The notes under the pieces were generated by a model, which worked only from the letters and a program-made list of their open reading frames with translations, did no database searches and had not been told where the DNA came from. From a virus: a stretch of 36,092 bases of DNA. Below are positions 5,789 through 13,438 of this stretch, in pieces; the first letter of the stretch is position 1, and every line of letters begins with the position of its first letter. The stretch is taken from positions 1 through 36,092 of IMG/VR virus record IMGVR_UViG_3300031974_000430. One strand, written 5' to 3'. The position numbers and the translations under genes are program-made.

Positions 5789-8227
5789 CTATAAGCCTCC
5801 ATATCCCATCAAGCCGCCAAGGCGCTCGTTTCGTTTTTCTTTTTGATCGCGCAGGTAGTCAAACACGCCAAGCAAAGGCATGGCACCAAACGCAGCGAAT
5901 GTGGGTATGCCTTTTTCTGCCGCATTGCGAATAAACTCTGGGGTCAAGCGCAAGCCAGTGACATTTTCTACGCCAGTATCAGTTTGCACTCGCATCGGCT
6001 CTAGTTTAGCATTTTTATCAATGCGGCGAACTACATTTTGAAACCTTTTGGGAACGATTTCATCATAAAACGCCCCCTGACCTTCCTCTGACCCAAATGT
6101 CGCTTTCCGCACCATTTCTGAATTGGGCACCGCCATGACACCCTGCCCCTCTTTAATTGCATCGTAAATGTTGCGGCGAAGCATCATGTCCACCCACTTC
6201 GATGTATTATCCACATATGGCAAAGAAGTAGACAAGGTTCCACTTTCGACGCGCGTTCCTGTATCGGGGTCAATCCTGTTGAATTTGTCCCTTAACCCCA
6301 CGTTTTCCATTTCAGCCAGTTGCAAGTTCATTCTGGCGTCAAGGAAATCTTGCATCGGCTTTCGCATTGGAATAGGAACGTCCGACATCTTGATGTTTCC
6401 TGACATCAAATCTGACGCAAGTTCATCCATTACCCGCGTATCGCGGCCTCGGTTCTTCTTAATGCGGTTCTCATCAGCCCACGCTGAAAACAGGCTGTAT
6501 TCTTGTGACGACATATCTTTGTAATCGTCAAATTGCTTTAATGGCACAGAGGCCGATGGGTCATTACTCTGTAAAAGACCTGTAACCCAATTATTCTTTT
6601 CCCTCAAATGTGCATTATACGCATTCAAGTCCGCTTTTGAGAACATACTGTTGACGTCAAAACGATAGTCGTCATCGTGAATGAAACTTTCAGCCGCAAA
6701 CCTTGCTTTATTTGCCTCCGATCTATACGGATCAATAACCCGATTATAGTCTGAGCGCGCGACAAGTTCCTCGTATGTCTGCGGAAGTCGGCTGTGCTTT
6801 CGCATGATCTGACCAACATCAGACTGCAACTCGCCTACTAATAACGCGTTTTCATTTGTGGCAATTCCACTTTCATCCACAAGGGGGAATTTACCTGTCC
6901 GACTATGACCTATGATAGCATCAAATTGATTGTCGAAATGACTTGCATTTGGCAATAGTCCCGCGTCAATCTTCCCAGTTGGGTCTGTGTAACTGTAAAT
7001 CTTCTCTTGATAGTTTGTTGCGCCTTTGGGGAAATAGCCCGAATACTCTGTATCCCCAACATTCCCAACGTCATCTGGGTCACGGCCCAGATAATCAATC
7101 ATAAATTGCTCTGGATTGCGGTCAGCTTCATAATAAGCATTGTCGTATAGGCTATCTCTCGCCATCGCTTCTGCGTCATACTGCGTATCAACAATATAGC
7201 CCTCTGTGCGCAATCGCATTGAATTTTCCAAATCAATGTATTCGTCGTCATGGAAGTTCAGCAAGTCATCGACGCTCTTACCTGTACGCCTACTTAACTC
7301 GTCCAACATATCTGCATCTGCATCCCTGACGCGCATAAAGCGTACGTCTTGCTCTATCATATCTGGGATTATTTCATTGCGATATAGTTCGACCTCATGG
7401 TCAAAAACACGATCGATGTACTGCTCAACTAAGGCATCAGTGCTTGTATCGTCTACGCCCAACTTGCCAGACGCAGCAAGAACATTCTCATTAACCAAAT
7501 CAGTATTTTCAGACAGGTAATCTATGATTTCTTGCTTCGTGACCTTTTTGCCGCTGAAAACGCTATCTGCACCCGACCAAGACAGTTCATCTGCCTTGGC
7601 TCCACCCTTGTCCATCATCCACTTGCGCAACTGTTCATAAGTGCCTTTTTCTTGAGGCAGTTTTTCTGCTGCCTGCAAAGATGGGCTGTACATTCGCACC
7701 CGTGAACGGTTCTCGTTCTCTTGAAGCAGGGTTCTAAAGTCATCGTAACTGACAGCTTCCGCACCAACAGACTGTGGTTGGCCGCTTGGTCTAAAAGCAT
7801 CGAAAATGCCGCCAAGATCACCCTCTGCAAGCGAACGCCCCGCATACTGAACATCAGAAACAGCGTTGCGAACCATTGGCCCGATGACCTCGCCTGTCGG
7901 CGTGGCAAACATTTCCGTTAGCCCTGCTGGCGCTGCAAGATACCCTGCGCGAACCAAAGCTGCTGGGGCTAGTGACATTGCCATTTCGACGCCCATGTCC
8001 ACTGCTGCGCGCTTCCGCGCCTCTGCGGTAGCATCTGGATCAAACACAACAGACGCATCTTGCATTGCGTTACCCATTGCATTGACGGGGTTCATTTCGT
8101 TTACAAACTGACCCGCTGGACGCAAGTTAGGCGGCAGGAACCGCTCTAGGTTGAGATCGTCAACATATTCGTCCAGCATACGGCGGCGCTCTTGCCCGCC
8201 CATCGCAAAGAAATCAATTAAGTTCAT
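5789..8227 (-). CDS. Large conserved phage protein, possibly virion-associated
   Basis: 812 residues from ATG 8227, preferred over an upstream in-frame TTG because GGGGA lies 5 bases ahead. After an N-terminal alanine-rich, partly hydrophobic segment (about 75-120) comes 'LPQEKGTYEQLRKWMMDKGG', then 'AKADELSWSGAD' and 'KKVTKQEIIDYLSENTDLV', a block I recognise from large proteins common in marine phages but without known biochemistry. The middle is acidic and Tyr/Asp-rich; the C-terminus has a short hydrophobic stretch (GIPTFAAFGAMPLLGVFDYL). Position between small structural genes and the adaptor suggests an injected or internal virion protein. No catalytic motif could be identified. Confidence 0.75.
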   Translation of the reverse strand: MNLIDFFAMGGQERRRMLDEYVDDLNLERFLPPNLRPAGQFVNEMNPVNAMGNAMQDASVVFDPDATAEARKRAAVDMGVEMAMSLAPAALVRAGYLAAPAGLTEMFATPTGEVIGPMVRNAVSDVQYAGRSLAEGDLGGIFDAFRPSGQPQSVGAEAVSYDDFRTLLQENENRSRVRMYSPSLQAAEKLPQEKGTYEQLRKWMMDKGGAKADELSWSGADSVFSGKKVTKQEIIDYLSENTDLVNENVLAASGKLGVDDTSTDALVEQYIDRVFDHEVELYRNEIIPDMIEQDVRFMRVRDADADMLDELSRRTGKSVDDLLNFHDDEYIDLENSMRLRTEGYIVDTQYDAEAMARDSLYDNAYYEADRNPEQFMIDYLGRDPDDVGNVGDTEYSGYFPKGATNYQEKIYSYTDPTGKIDAGLLPNASHFDNQFDAIIGHSRTGKFPLVDESGIATNENALLVGELQSDVGQIMRKHSRLPQTYEELVARSDYNRVIDPYRSEANKARFAAESFIHDDDYRFDVNSMFSKADLNAYNAHLREKNNWVTGLLQSNDPSASVPLKQFDDYKDMSSQEYSLFSAWADENRIKKNRGRDTRVMDELASDLMSGNIKMSDVPIPMRKPMQDFLDARMNLQLAEMENVGLRDKFNRIDPDTGTRVESGTLSTSLPYVDNTSKWVDMMLRRNIYDAIKEGQGVMAVPNSEMVRKATFGSEEGQGAFYDEIVPKRFQNVVRRIDKNAKLEPMRVQTDTGVENVTGLRLTPEFIRNAAEKGIPTFAAFGAMPLLGVFDYLRDQKEKRNERLGGLMGYGGL

Positions 8228-8693
8228 CACGATCCCCAAATAAGTAAGTTAGCAAGCCTGACGCATATCCTCTACGCCGTGAAGGTGACTGAAATAGCGT
8301 TTGCGCGCCATCGGCGATCACCGCGCCAAGTTTGCCCATTTTGCCCATATCGTCATTTTGGTTAATTTCATGCAGCTTGTCGATAAAGTCCATACGACCT
8401 CGCTCGTAGCTGTGCGGATACATCAAGCCCCGACCAACGCCCTGACGCGGCCCATACTCACGCATCATGCGTTCCATGTACTCCCGCTGTCGAATGTCTC
8501 TGTCGTCAATCCCTAACTTTTCCAACTCTCGCAAAGCACGGGCAATCACATCGTCGCTGTAATAATAGCCCTCTGGGCCATCCTCGCGCAGACGGTATGC
8601 GTTGTATTCGTCTTCTGCCTCTCGCGCATACTTGTCGCGCATTGCGTTCATAAGCTGATCCATTAGCCCCTCACGGATTTCTTGCCGCGACAT
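8214..8693 (-). CDS. Hypothetical Arg/Glu-rich protein
   Basis: About 159 residues from ATG 8693 (MSRQEIREGLMDQLMNAMRD); an ATG two codons upstream at 8699 is possible but leaves only one base after the AAGG. Highly charged, helical, with Met-Arg-Glu-rich stretches (REYMERMMREYGPRQGVGRG) and a less charged C-terminus. It overlaps the downstream 812-residue gene by 14 bases and the upstream DUF6321-like gene by about 31 bases, so it belongs to the same transcript. No family is recognised. A virion assembly or packaging-accessory function is a guess from position only. Confidence 0.65.
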   Translation of the reverse strand: MSRQEIREGLMDQLMNAMRDKYAREAEDEYNAYRLREDGPEGYYYSDDVIARALRELEKLGIDDRDIRQREYMERMMREYGPRQGVGRGLMYPHSYERGRMDFIDKLHEINQNDDMGKMGKLGAVIADGAQTLFQSPSRRRGYASGLLTYLFGDRDELN

Positions 8694-8875
8694 CCCCATG
8701 CCTTGCGACGCACCTTGACCTTTTCAGTCTGCTTTTGACCGCTGGAACGTGCGCAGTACGCATCGCCCCGTTTTGTACCCTTAGCAGAGGTGCGTTTATG
8801 CGTACGACCCTTGCTGTCTTTATAGGTTGTGCCGTTAGCGTACTTCTTAGAGGCTGGGACTTTCTTGCGTGGCAT
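8663..8875 (-). CDS. Small basic protein, DUF6321-like
   Basis: 70 residues, about one third Lys/Arg. The sequence MPRKKVPASKKYANGTTYKD continues into KGRTHKRTSAKGTKRGDAYC and ends with VKVRRKAWGCRGKKSVRG. It matches what I remember of the DUF6321 family of small phage proteins. The two Cys and the strong positive charge suggest nucleic-acid contact, perhaps inside the capsid, but no function is established. Its start overlaps the stop of the Gly/Pro-rich gene by one base (TAATG). Confidence 0.75.
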   Translation of the reverse strand: MPRKKVPASKKYANGTTYKDSKGRTHKRTSAKGTKRGDAYCARSSGQKQTEKVKVRRKAWGCRGKKSVRG

Positions 8876-9903
8876 TAATTTGCACCACCATAGCCCAGCG
8901 CCATGTACTCATCCATTAACGCCATGATGTTTTCTTGCGTTACTGGTAAGCCCTTTGACGCCACATAATCTGTGATAAACATTCCCTTGCCCAATCCCAA
9001 GCCAGCGTTTGATGGCGGCGGTGTGTATGTGTCGCCCACGCTTGGCGCGCCCGCGCTAAAAATTGCTGGTGGCACCAAACTAGACCCAGAAACCGTTTTA
9101 TCTGATCCCTCTGGGAAATTACCAATAGTGCGGGGTGATTTCGGCGCTGTTCCTGAACTAAGATCGCTCATTGTGTTCATTTCAATGCGCGGGACGCCGA
9201 CGTTTGGTGTGTAGTTCGGCATCGTCATTTCGCCACTTGCTCCGACGCCATAGGGATCAGGCGTAAATGGAACCTTAATACCCCGACCTAATTCGTTAGA
9301 CATATAACGATAGCTGGGTGGTGGCGCGGGCTGTACGGGCGTCGTGACGGGCGTCGTGCTTCCACCACTCCCGTTGCCTGATGGCGCAGCACCTAAATCA
9401 ACCTGAACGGGCGCACCAGATGCATCAACACGCGCTGCTTCCATTGGCATAAAGTACCGTGGACGATTAGACCCGTATGGCGCGACGTTCATCGCGTTCA
9501 GTCCACCACTGATTGCCTGTGAGCCTATACCGAACAAACCGCCCCCCATTGGGGCATTCTCAAAAGGTGAAACAAACGTATCGCCAGCCGCGTTCGCACC
9601 GCCGCCGTTGATCATGTCGATGTACCAAGGAACCTCGATGCCTGTTTGCGTGTCAACGTAACCATAGCCAAAGCGACCATCGTTGTTCTTGCCGCCTTTT
9701 TTATTGAACGATGCAACTTGCTTACTCCAATCTGGCGCGCTTGTATCATATGTCGGCGTAGCCTCGCCACCACCCTTGCCAGATGTTCCTGACTGCTCTT
9801 GCGGATCAGACCCGCTGTCAGATGGGTTGAAATTTGCTGGGCGCAGCTTTGGACGAATTGATTTCTTATCCTCGCCCTTATCCTTCTTCTTGAATAAGCT
9901 CAT
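8875..9903 (-). CDS. Gly/Pro/Ser-rich virion-type protein
   Basis: 342 residues of low complexity. A basic N-terminus (MSLFKKKDKGEDKKSIRPKL) is followed by a Gly/Ser/Pro-rich disordered region, including 'TTPVTTPVQPAPPPSYRYMS', and a short ordered C-terminus 'GLPVTQENIMALMDEYMALG'. Such proteins are commonly internal or scaffold-type virion components. The motif SIRPKLRP near residue 15 reappears in the unrelated small early protein at 18543-18779. The ATG overlaps the stop of a 16-codon basic ORF (ATGA). Confidence 0.65.
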   Translation of the reverse strand: MSLFKKKDKGEDKKSIRPKLRPANFNPSDSGSDPQEQSGTSGKGGGEATPTYDTSAPDWSKQVASFNKKGGKNNDGRFGYGYVDTQTGIEVPWYIDMINGGGANAAGDTFVSPFENAPMGGGLFGIGSQAISGGLNAMNVAPYGSNRPRYFMPMEAARVDASGAPVQVDLGAAPSGNGSGGSTTPVTTPVQPAPPPSYRYMSNELGRGIKVPFTPDPYGVGASGEMTMPNYTPNVGVPRIEMNTMSDLSSGTAPKSPRTIGNFPEGSDKTVSGSSLVPPAIFSAGAPSVGDTYTPPPSNAGLGLGKGMFITDYVASKGLPVTQENIMALMDEYMALGYGGAN

Positions 9904-9950
9904 TTCTTCTTACCGCCCTTACGGCCTTTTTTCTTATAACCACAAGCCAT
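9900..9950 (-). CDS. Tiny basic peptide (16 residues)
   Basis: The frame reads MACGYKKKGRKGGKKK and stops in TGA overlapping the next ATG (ATGA). It starts one base after the TAA of the upstream Cys-rich gene, with GGA about 10 bases before the ATG. It exactly fills the space between two coding genes, and 9 of its 16 residues are Lys or Arg, like the other small basic products in this cluster. The precise coupling on both sides is the main argument that it is translated; length alone proves nothing. Confidence 0.5.
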   Translation of the reverse strand: MACGYKKKGRKGGKKK

Positions 9951-9951
9951 G

Positions 9952-10146
9952 TTAATTCCATCCTATCTTGCTAAGAATGCTACCATCTTTCATCTTGCGA
10001 CCTTTTAAGTTCTGCCGTGTCTGCTTTGCAGTCGGCTTGTCACCCATGATTGTGCTTTTTGTTTTCTGTATCTTTTGACGAACACATCCACCCTTGCACA
10101 AAAACGGGTTCTCACATGCTTCACCTGTAACAGGACACTGCATCAT
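9952..10146 (-). CDS. Small Cys-rich basic protein
   Basis: 64 residues. The N-terminus MMQCPVTGEACENPFLCKGG continues to a further Cys, so four Cys lie within 18 residues, spaced like a small metal-binding knuckle. The remainder is Lys-rich (KTKSTIMGDKPTAKQTRQNL). A second in-frame ATG one codon on is equally possible as the start. It overlaps the upstream 41-residue gene by 4 bases. The role is unknown; a DNA- or RNA-binding protein made with the packaging proteins is plausible. Confidence 0.65.
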   Translation of the reverse strand: MMQCPVTGEACENPFLCKGGCVRQKIQKTKSTIMGDKPTAKQTRQNLKGRKMKDGSILSKIGWN

Positions 10147-10268
10147 TTTTTCCTTCTCTTTTTCATAGGAACACAGCGGTCTTTACCGCCCTTGGTGCCA
10201 GCATAGCGATAACCTTTCCAGCAGGCTTTGCCATCCGCACCTTTTTTCTTTGTGGTTTTCTTGGCCAT
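10143..10268 (-). CDS. Small very basic protein (41 residues)
   Basis: The product begins MAKKTTKKKGADGKACWKGY and ends DRCVPMKKRRKK, with two Cys and about 40 percent Lys/Arg. It lies directly downstream of the large terminase gene (33 bases) and its stop overlaps the start of the Cys-rich gene. It has the form of the small lysine-rich proteins many marine phages encode beside structural genes, possibly DNA-condensing; this is inference. Confidence 0.6.
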   Translation of the reverse strand: MAKKTTKKKGADGKACWKGYRYAGTKGGKDRCVPMKKRRKK

Positions 10269-10301
10269 GATAACCCCATTAGTTGAGGCAAACATAGCAC
10301 A

Positions 10302-11591
10302 CTAGGCGATGCCGCGCAAATTCCTTCTTATCGGCCCACTGCCCCAGTTATCTGCTGGCCTGTATCCAACCGCTAGGTACCGAAACGCATCAGCGCCGTG
10401 TGATGTCCAATCGTGAAGCGGACGCCCGCGCCATGTCTTTAGCTTTTCATCAAAGTCCCTGCGATACTGGCGCAATGCTTCGATGCCGCGCTCACAGTTG
10501 CCGCCATCAAACCAGCACCGTGCAAGCATGGATCGTGCCGCTTGAATACCGTCGTCTACACTTAGCTTCGGCGCAATCTCGACATCCCGTATGCCCAGCG
10601 CCTCAAGCGTTTCAAGCCTGCTTTTCCCCGTTCCCAGTTCTTTGACACGGACGTCATGCGGCAGAATGTGCTGTTCGTAGTGATAAGGCTTTTCACTGAG
10701 CGCTTTAGCATATGCGTCTAATCCAACCCCGCTGTTTTCGTGATAGTCGATAATGCGTATCTCTTGACCATAGAACTGTGCAAACCAGATTGCCGTGCTG
10801 TCACCAATACCCAAGTCCCATGCAGTCACAACGCCCAGCGCTGGATCGTATGGCACACGGGTGATGCGGCTGTCGTTCATGGCGTCTTTCATTTCGACTG
10901 CGTAATAAGCCCCTTGGATCGCCGCTTCGAAAGAACACTCAAACTCTTGCTCGTAGCGGTCATCGCCCATTGCGCGTCTTGCTTCGTCAAGTTCGCCCTG
11001 ATCCAGTATTCCTGTTTCTGACGCTTTGAACATCGCGGTGTACCAGTTGGGATCGTCTTTGGCGTCGTTGTAGATTTCCCAGAACTCATTTTTGCCCTTT
11101 GGTGTACCTATGAATGTTGCCTTGCCCTTACGATCTGCCAGCGCTGGACGGATGACTGTCGGCCACGCTGATGCGGGAAAGTCTGCGGGTTCGTCTAGCA
11201 CTACTGCATCGAAGTACAGTCCACGCATAGCGTTGTAATTGTCCGCGCCAAACAAACGAATGCGCGCGCCATTCGGGAAGTCGATGCGCAATTCAGCGAT
11301 GTTCACTTTGATGTCAGGGATAGCTGCGGTGTATTCTAGCAGGTAATCCCATGCTATGGCTTTAGATTGGCTGAGATATGGCGCAATATATGCGACACGC
11401 ACGTTATCAAGTGGTGTCGTGTAACACGCTCTGATAAGATCATTGATAGCAGCAACGGTCTTTCCGAACCTTCGATGAGCCACAAGGCAAGCGTATCTCT
11501 CTGACCTAGCGTGAAATGCAATTGCTTGCGGCCTTGGCACATAACCAGTTCGCACACGGATCGTGTCGCCTTCGTCAATCACTCGCCCCAT
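10302..11591 (-). CDS. terL: Terminase large subunit
   Basis: 429 residues: the ATPase-nuclease that drives DNA into the prohead and cuts concatemers. The Walker A variant HRRFGKT is at 39-45 and Walker B VVLDEP at 130-135 with the catalytic Glu at 134. A coupling-type motif IGTPKGKN is at 161-168. The RNase H-like nuclease begins with the strand VTAWDLGIGDSTAI (Asp 259) and ends with the acidic motif HGADAFRY near residue 405. Length is normal for the family. The start overlaps the small-subunit gene by 13 bases. A GTG three codons on is an alternative start. Packaging type cannot be read from motifs alone. Confidence 0.95.
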   Translation of the reverse strand: MGRVIDEGDTIRVRTGYVPRPQAIAFHARSERYACLVAHRRFGKTVAAINDLIRACYTTPLDNVRVAYIAPYLSQSKAIAWDYLLEYTAAIPDIKVNIAELRIDFPNGARIRLFGADNYNAMRGLYFDAVVLDEPADFPASAWPTVIRPALADRKGKATFIGTPKGKNEFWEIYNDAKDDPNWYTAMFKASETGILDQGELDEARRAMGDDRYEQEFECSFEAAIQGAYYAVEMKDAMNDSRITRVPYDPALGVVTAWDLGIGDSTAIWFAQFYGQEIRIIDYHENSGVGLDAYAKALSEKPYHYEQHILPHDVRVKELGTGKSRLETLEALGIRDVEIAPKLSVDDGIQAARSMLARCWFDGGNCERGIEALRQYRRDFDEKLKTWRGRPLHDWTSHGADAFRYLAVGYRPADNWGSGPIRRNLRGIA

Positions 11592-11962
11592 TCGACGACG
11601 ACCTTCTTAGCGCCATTGACTTCATGCTCTGTGGTTTGCTTTTCGCGCCAATCAGCAGGGAAGCGGTTTTTCATCTGAAAGATCATCAACGTGGGATTTG
11701 CCTGCGCTGTTTCTTGGTCAATACCTAGTGCTGCGTTATGCAGCTTATCTTCCCAAAAACCCTGTGCAAGTGCCGTTGCCTTTTTTACGGCGTCGAAAAA
11801 TTCAGGGTGTGTATCTGCCCAGTTGTTTAACGTTTCTCTATGAACCTTGAAGCGCGCGGCCATCTGTGCCTTGCTAAGTCCTTGTTCTCCAAAAGATATT
11901 ACTTCATCGCAGAACTTGGGTTCATACTTTGTCGGTGCGCCTGCGTTAGATTTCTCTGTCAT
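11579..11962 (-). CDS. terS: Terminase small subunit
   Basis: 127 residues from ATG 11962; an in-frame upstream TTG at 12019 would extend it into the region just past the terminator and has no ribosome-binding site. The N-terminal helix-turn-helix is clear: GLSKAQMAARFKVHRETLNN, a DNA-recognition domain used to bind the packaging start site. A helical middle (FDAVKKATALAQGFWEDKLH) probably forms the oligomer, and the basic-hydrophobic C-terminus (FPADWREKQTTEHEVNG) contacts TerL. It is the first gene of the late unit after the early-operon terminator. Confidence 0.88.
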   Translation of the reverse strand: MTEKSNAGAPTKYEPKFCDEVISFGEQGLSKAQMAARFKVHRETLNNWADTHPEFFDAVKKATALAQGFWEDKLHNAALGIDQETAQANPTLMIFQMKNRFPADWREKQTTEHEVNGAKKVVVEWGE

Positions 11963-12021
11963 AGTACCGTCCATAGTGGGTGCGTCTATATGTTGTGTAA
12001 TATAGCGTATAACATACAAAG

Positions 12022-12058
12022 AAAAAAGCCCCTGATGTGAGCGATCAACACCAGAGGC
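12022..12058 (-). terminator. Rho-independent terminator of the 13324-12135 operon
   Basis: On the minus strand the arm GCCTCTGGTGT pairs with ACATCAGGGGC over 11 positions (two G-U pairs), with a 9-base loop, and is followed directly by TTTTTT. It separates the early minus-strand operon from the terminase gene. The AT-rich 60 bases beyond it (11963-12021) probably carry the late promoter, but I cannot point to a convincing -35/-10 pair there. Confidence 0.85.
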
Positions 12059-12081
12059 CAGTGAAGTGAGGCAGAAAGAGG

Positions 12082-12117
12082 CAGGGAGTGACCGCTTTTG
12101 CCCGTGATCACTTCCTG
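12082..12117. other. Inverted repeat in 3' untranslated region
   Basis: CAGGGAGTGA at 12082-12091 and TCACTTCCTG at 12108-12117 pair over 10 positions with one G-T pair on the plus strand and one mismatch on the minus. It lies between the last gene of the early operon and its terminator. It could be an RNA-stabilising hairpin or a protein-binding site. The tandem GAGGCAG repeats just left of it (about 12069-12084) are also unexplained. Confidence 0.5.
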
Positions 12118-12134
12118 TCTATCGTACCACAATT

Positions 12135-12515
12135 CTATGGTTTTTCGACCTTTTTGTAAACCTCTGTGTTTTGTCGTGGCAATGTCCACTTGTTAATCTC
12201 GGCAACGATCATGTTCTCTGATGCACCCTCTACGAACGCAATGTCCTTCACGGTCATCTGGATATTTAACATGCGGTTGATGCGCTGCGCGATCTGTGAC
12301 GCCCTGTGCGGCCATCTGTAGTTGTAGTCACGCGCTGCCATCTTTGGGGTGCGCGGCTCTTGCTTACGCTTCTGTGGTGTCACCTGTGAGGCTTCCATAG
12401 CCTTCATTTTTTTAAAGCCCTCTTGTTCACGTTTCAGGCGATACATTTCGCCGATTTCGGTTTCTGTCGGGCGTCGTCCATAAAGTTTCGTAAAACTTTC
12501 CGTCAAATTTACCAT
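12135..12515 (-). CDS. Hypothetical basic protein, possible DNA-binding
   Basis: 126 residues from ATG 12515, chosen because GAGGGAAACA precedes it, as at other early genes. Basic and helical: MVNLTESFTKLYGRRPTETE, then a Lys/Arg-rich linker (about 45-70) and 'SQIAQRINRMLNIQMTVKDI' with a possible helix-turn-helix 'TVKDIAFVEGASENMIVAEI'. Last gene of a five-gene operon, 8 bases after the preceding stop. I do not recognise the family. A DNA-binding role is suggested only by charge and predicted helices. Confidence 0.65.
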   Translation of the reverse strand: MVNLTESFTKLYGRRPTETEIGEMYRLKREQEGFKKMKAMEASQVTPQKRKQEPRTPKMAARDYNYRWPHRASQIAQRINRMLNIQMTVKDIAFVEGASENMIVAEINKWTLPRQNTEVYKKVEKP

Positions 12516-12523
12516 TGTTTCCC

Positions 12524-12700
12524 TCAAATTGGAACGCCAGTAATGTCTGGGTTCTCGTTTTTTTTGTGTTCGATAACGCGCTCTAAATACCCCTTGATTT
12601 CTCTCAAACCATGCTCTGCTGGCATCTGCGGGTTGGCGATGTGCGCGTTGCACAAGTTCACCGCCATTTGCAAATACTTTAGTTCTTGGTTGCCTGTCAT
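12524..12700 (-). CDS. Small hypothetical helical protein
   Basis: 58 residues from ATG 12700 (MTGNQELKYLQMAVNLCNAH, ending PDITGVPI). The start overlaps the stop of the 33-residue gene as TAATG, and GGATGG precedes it. Helical and fairly neutral, with no recognisable motif. The compact coupling with both neighbours is the evidence that it is a gene. Confidence 0.6.
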   Translation of the reverse strand: MTGNQELKYLQMAVNLCNAHIANPQMPAEHGLREIKGYLERVIEHKKNENPDITGVPI

Positions 12701-12801
12701 TACCACCATCCTTTTATTATACCTGCTGCCCAAAGAAGAACCATCGCCGTAGCGATGATCCCGATGATAACATCTTCCCATGTCCATTTGCCATAACGCA
12801 T
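12700..12801 (-). CDS. 33-residue single-span membrane protein
   Basis: The frame MRYGKWTWEDVIIGIIATAM continues VLLWAAGIIKGWW and stops. It has a short polar N-terminus, then about 20 hydrophobic residues. Both junctions are TAATG overlaps (with the 81-residue gene upstream and the 58-residue gene downstream), so it fits exactly between two neighbours with no spare bases. An early-expressed membrane peptide could be a host-interaction, superinfection-exclusion or inhibitor factor; that is speculation. Confidence 0.6.
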   Translation of the reverse strand: MRYGKWTWEDVIIGIIATAMVLLWAAGIIKGWW

Positions 12802-13046
12802 TAGTAAGACCCCCACGCGGCTTCGTGCGCATCCTCTTGGCAATGCTGCATGATGTAACTGTGCAAGCGTGACGGTATTTTGTAAGCCTCAACGCCGCTA
12901 ATCTTTTCGCGGCCCTCTGACAAGTGAACATCGTCCACCTCGAACATGCCCTCGTCAAAGTCCAATGTACCTAAGAACACAACGTCTAGTTCGATGTTGC
13001 GTACATATACTTTTGCATTGCAATGATGTGAAAAACGTCCGCGCAT
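12801..13046 (-). CDS. Hypothetical early protein
   Basis: 81 residues: MRGRFSHHCNAKVYVRNIEL, then 'VVFLGTLDFDEGMFEVDDVH' and a C-terminal helix with a Cys-His cluster 'SYIMQHCQEDAHEAAWGSY'. Acidic in the middle. Start and stop are TAATG-coupled to its neighbours. The family is not recognised. Confidence 0.65.
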   Translation of the reverse strand: MRGRFSHHCNAKVYVRNIELDVVFLGTLDFDEGMFEVDDVHLSEGREKISGVEAYKIPSRLHSYIMQHCQEDAHEAAWGSY

Positions 13047-13324
13047 TATGCTTTCCCTCCGTCTAGTGCGTATGCCTTAAAGCCAACGCGCTTGTTCAGT
13101 AGATTGATTGCTGCGTCGAAACCCAAGTTTTTCTCGACTAGCATCCAAACACGTCGCAGCTTGCCTGCTTGACCAACGTATTCGTTCTTGATGACAAACA
13201 CCGCATAGCCACCCTTTGACTTTTCTTGACCATGAAGCGATGCTTCTCTACCGAACGCGAAGTAAGCATTACGCTTGCTGTCCTTTTGCGCGATTGCGGT
13301 GTTTTTATAAACTTCTGCTGACAT
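13046..13324 (-). CDS. Hypothetical early protein, first in operon
   Basis: 92 residues: MSAEVYKNTAIAQKDSKRNA, 'GGYAVFVIKNEYVGQAGKLR' and 'VEKNLGFDAAINLLNKRVGF'. Basic, alpha/beta, no recognised motif. It is the first gene behind the promoter at 13353-13381 and is preceded by the early-region element GAAGGGAAA. An early host-takeover or modifier function would fit its position but there is no sequence proof. Confidence 0.65.
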   Translation of the reverse strand: MSAEVYKNTAIAQKDSKRNAYFAFGREASLHGQEKSKGGYAVFVIKNEYVGQAGKLRRVWMLVEKNLGFDAAINLLNKRVGFKAYALDGGKA

Positions 13325-13352
13325 CTGATTTCCCTTCGTTGTCTGTAATACA

Positions 13353-13381
13353 CTTATATCTTACCCCGCAGGGTAACACAA
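13353..13381 (-). promoter_or_regulatory. Sigma70-type promoter with palindromic operator in the spacer
   Basis: On the minus strand TTGTGT (13381-13376), a 17-base spacer and TATAAG (13358-13353) form a plausible promoter about 30 bases before the 13324 start. The plus-strand sequence TTACCCCGCAGGGTAA (13361-13376) is a perfect 6-bp palindrome around CGCA and fills the spacer, the classic place for a repressor. A related sequence, TAACCACATGGGGTAA, lies at 16931-16946 just before the HTH regulator gene. The divergent RusA gene would be read from the other side of this 114-base gap. Confidence 0.55.
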
Positions 13382-13438
13382 CCCCCTTATTTACATTTTC
13401 GTGTTATTTTTTTACTGTCGGCCAAAACAGGACTAATC

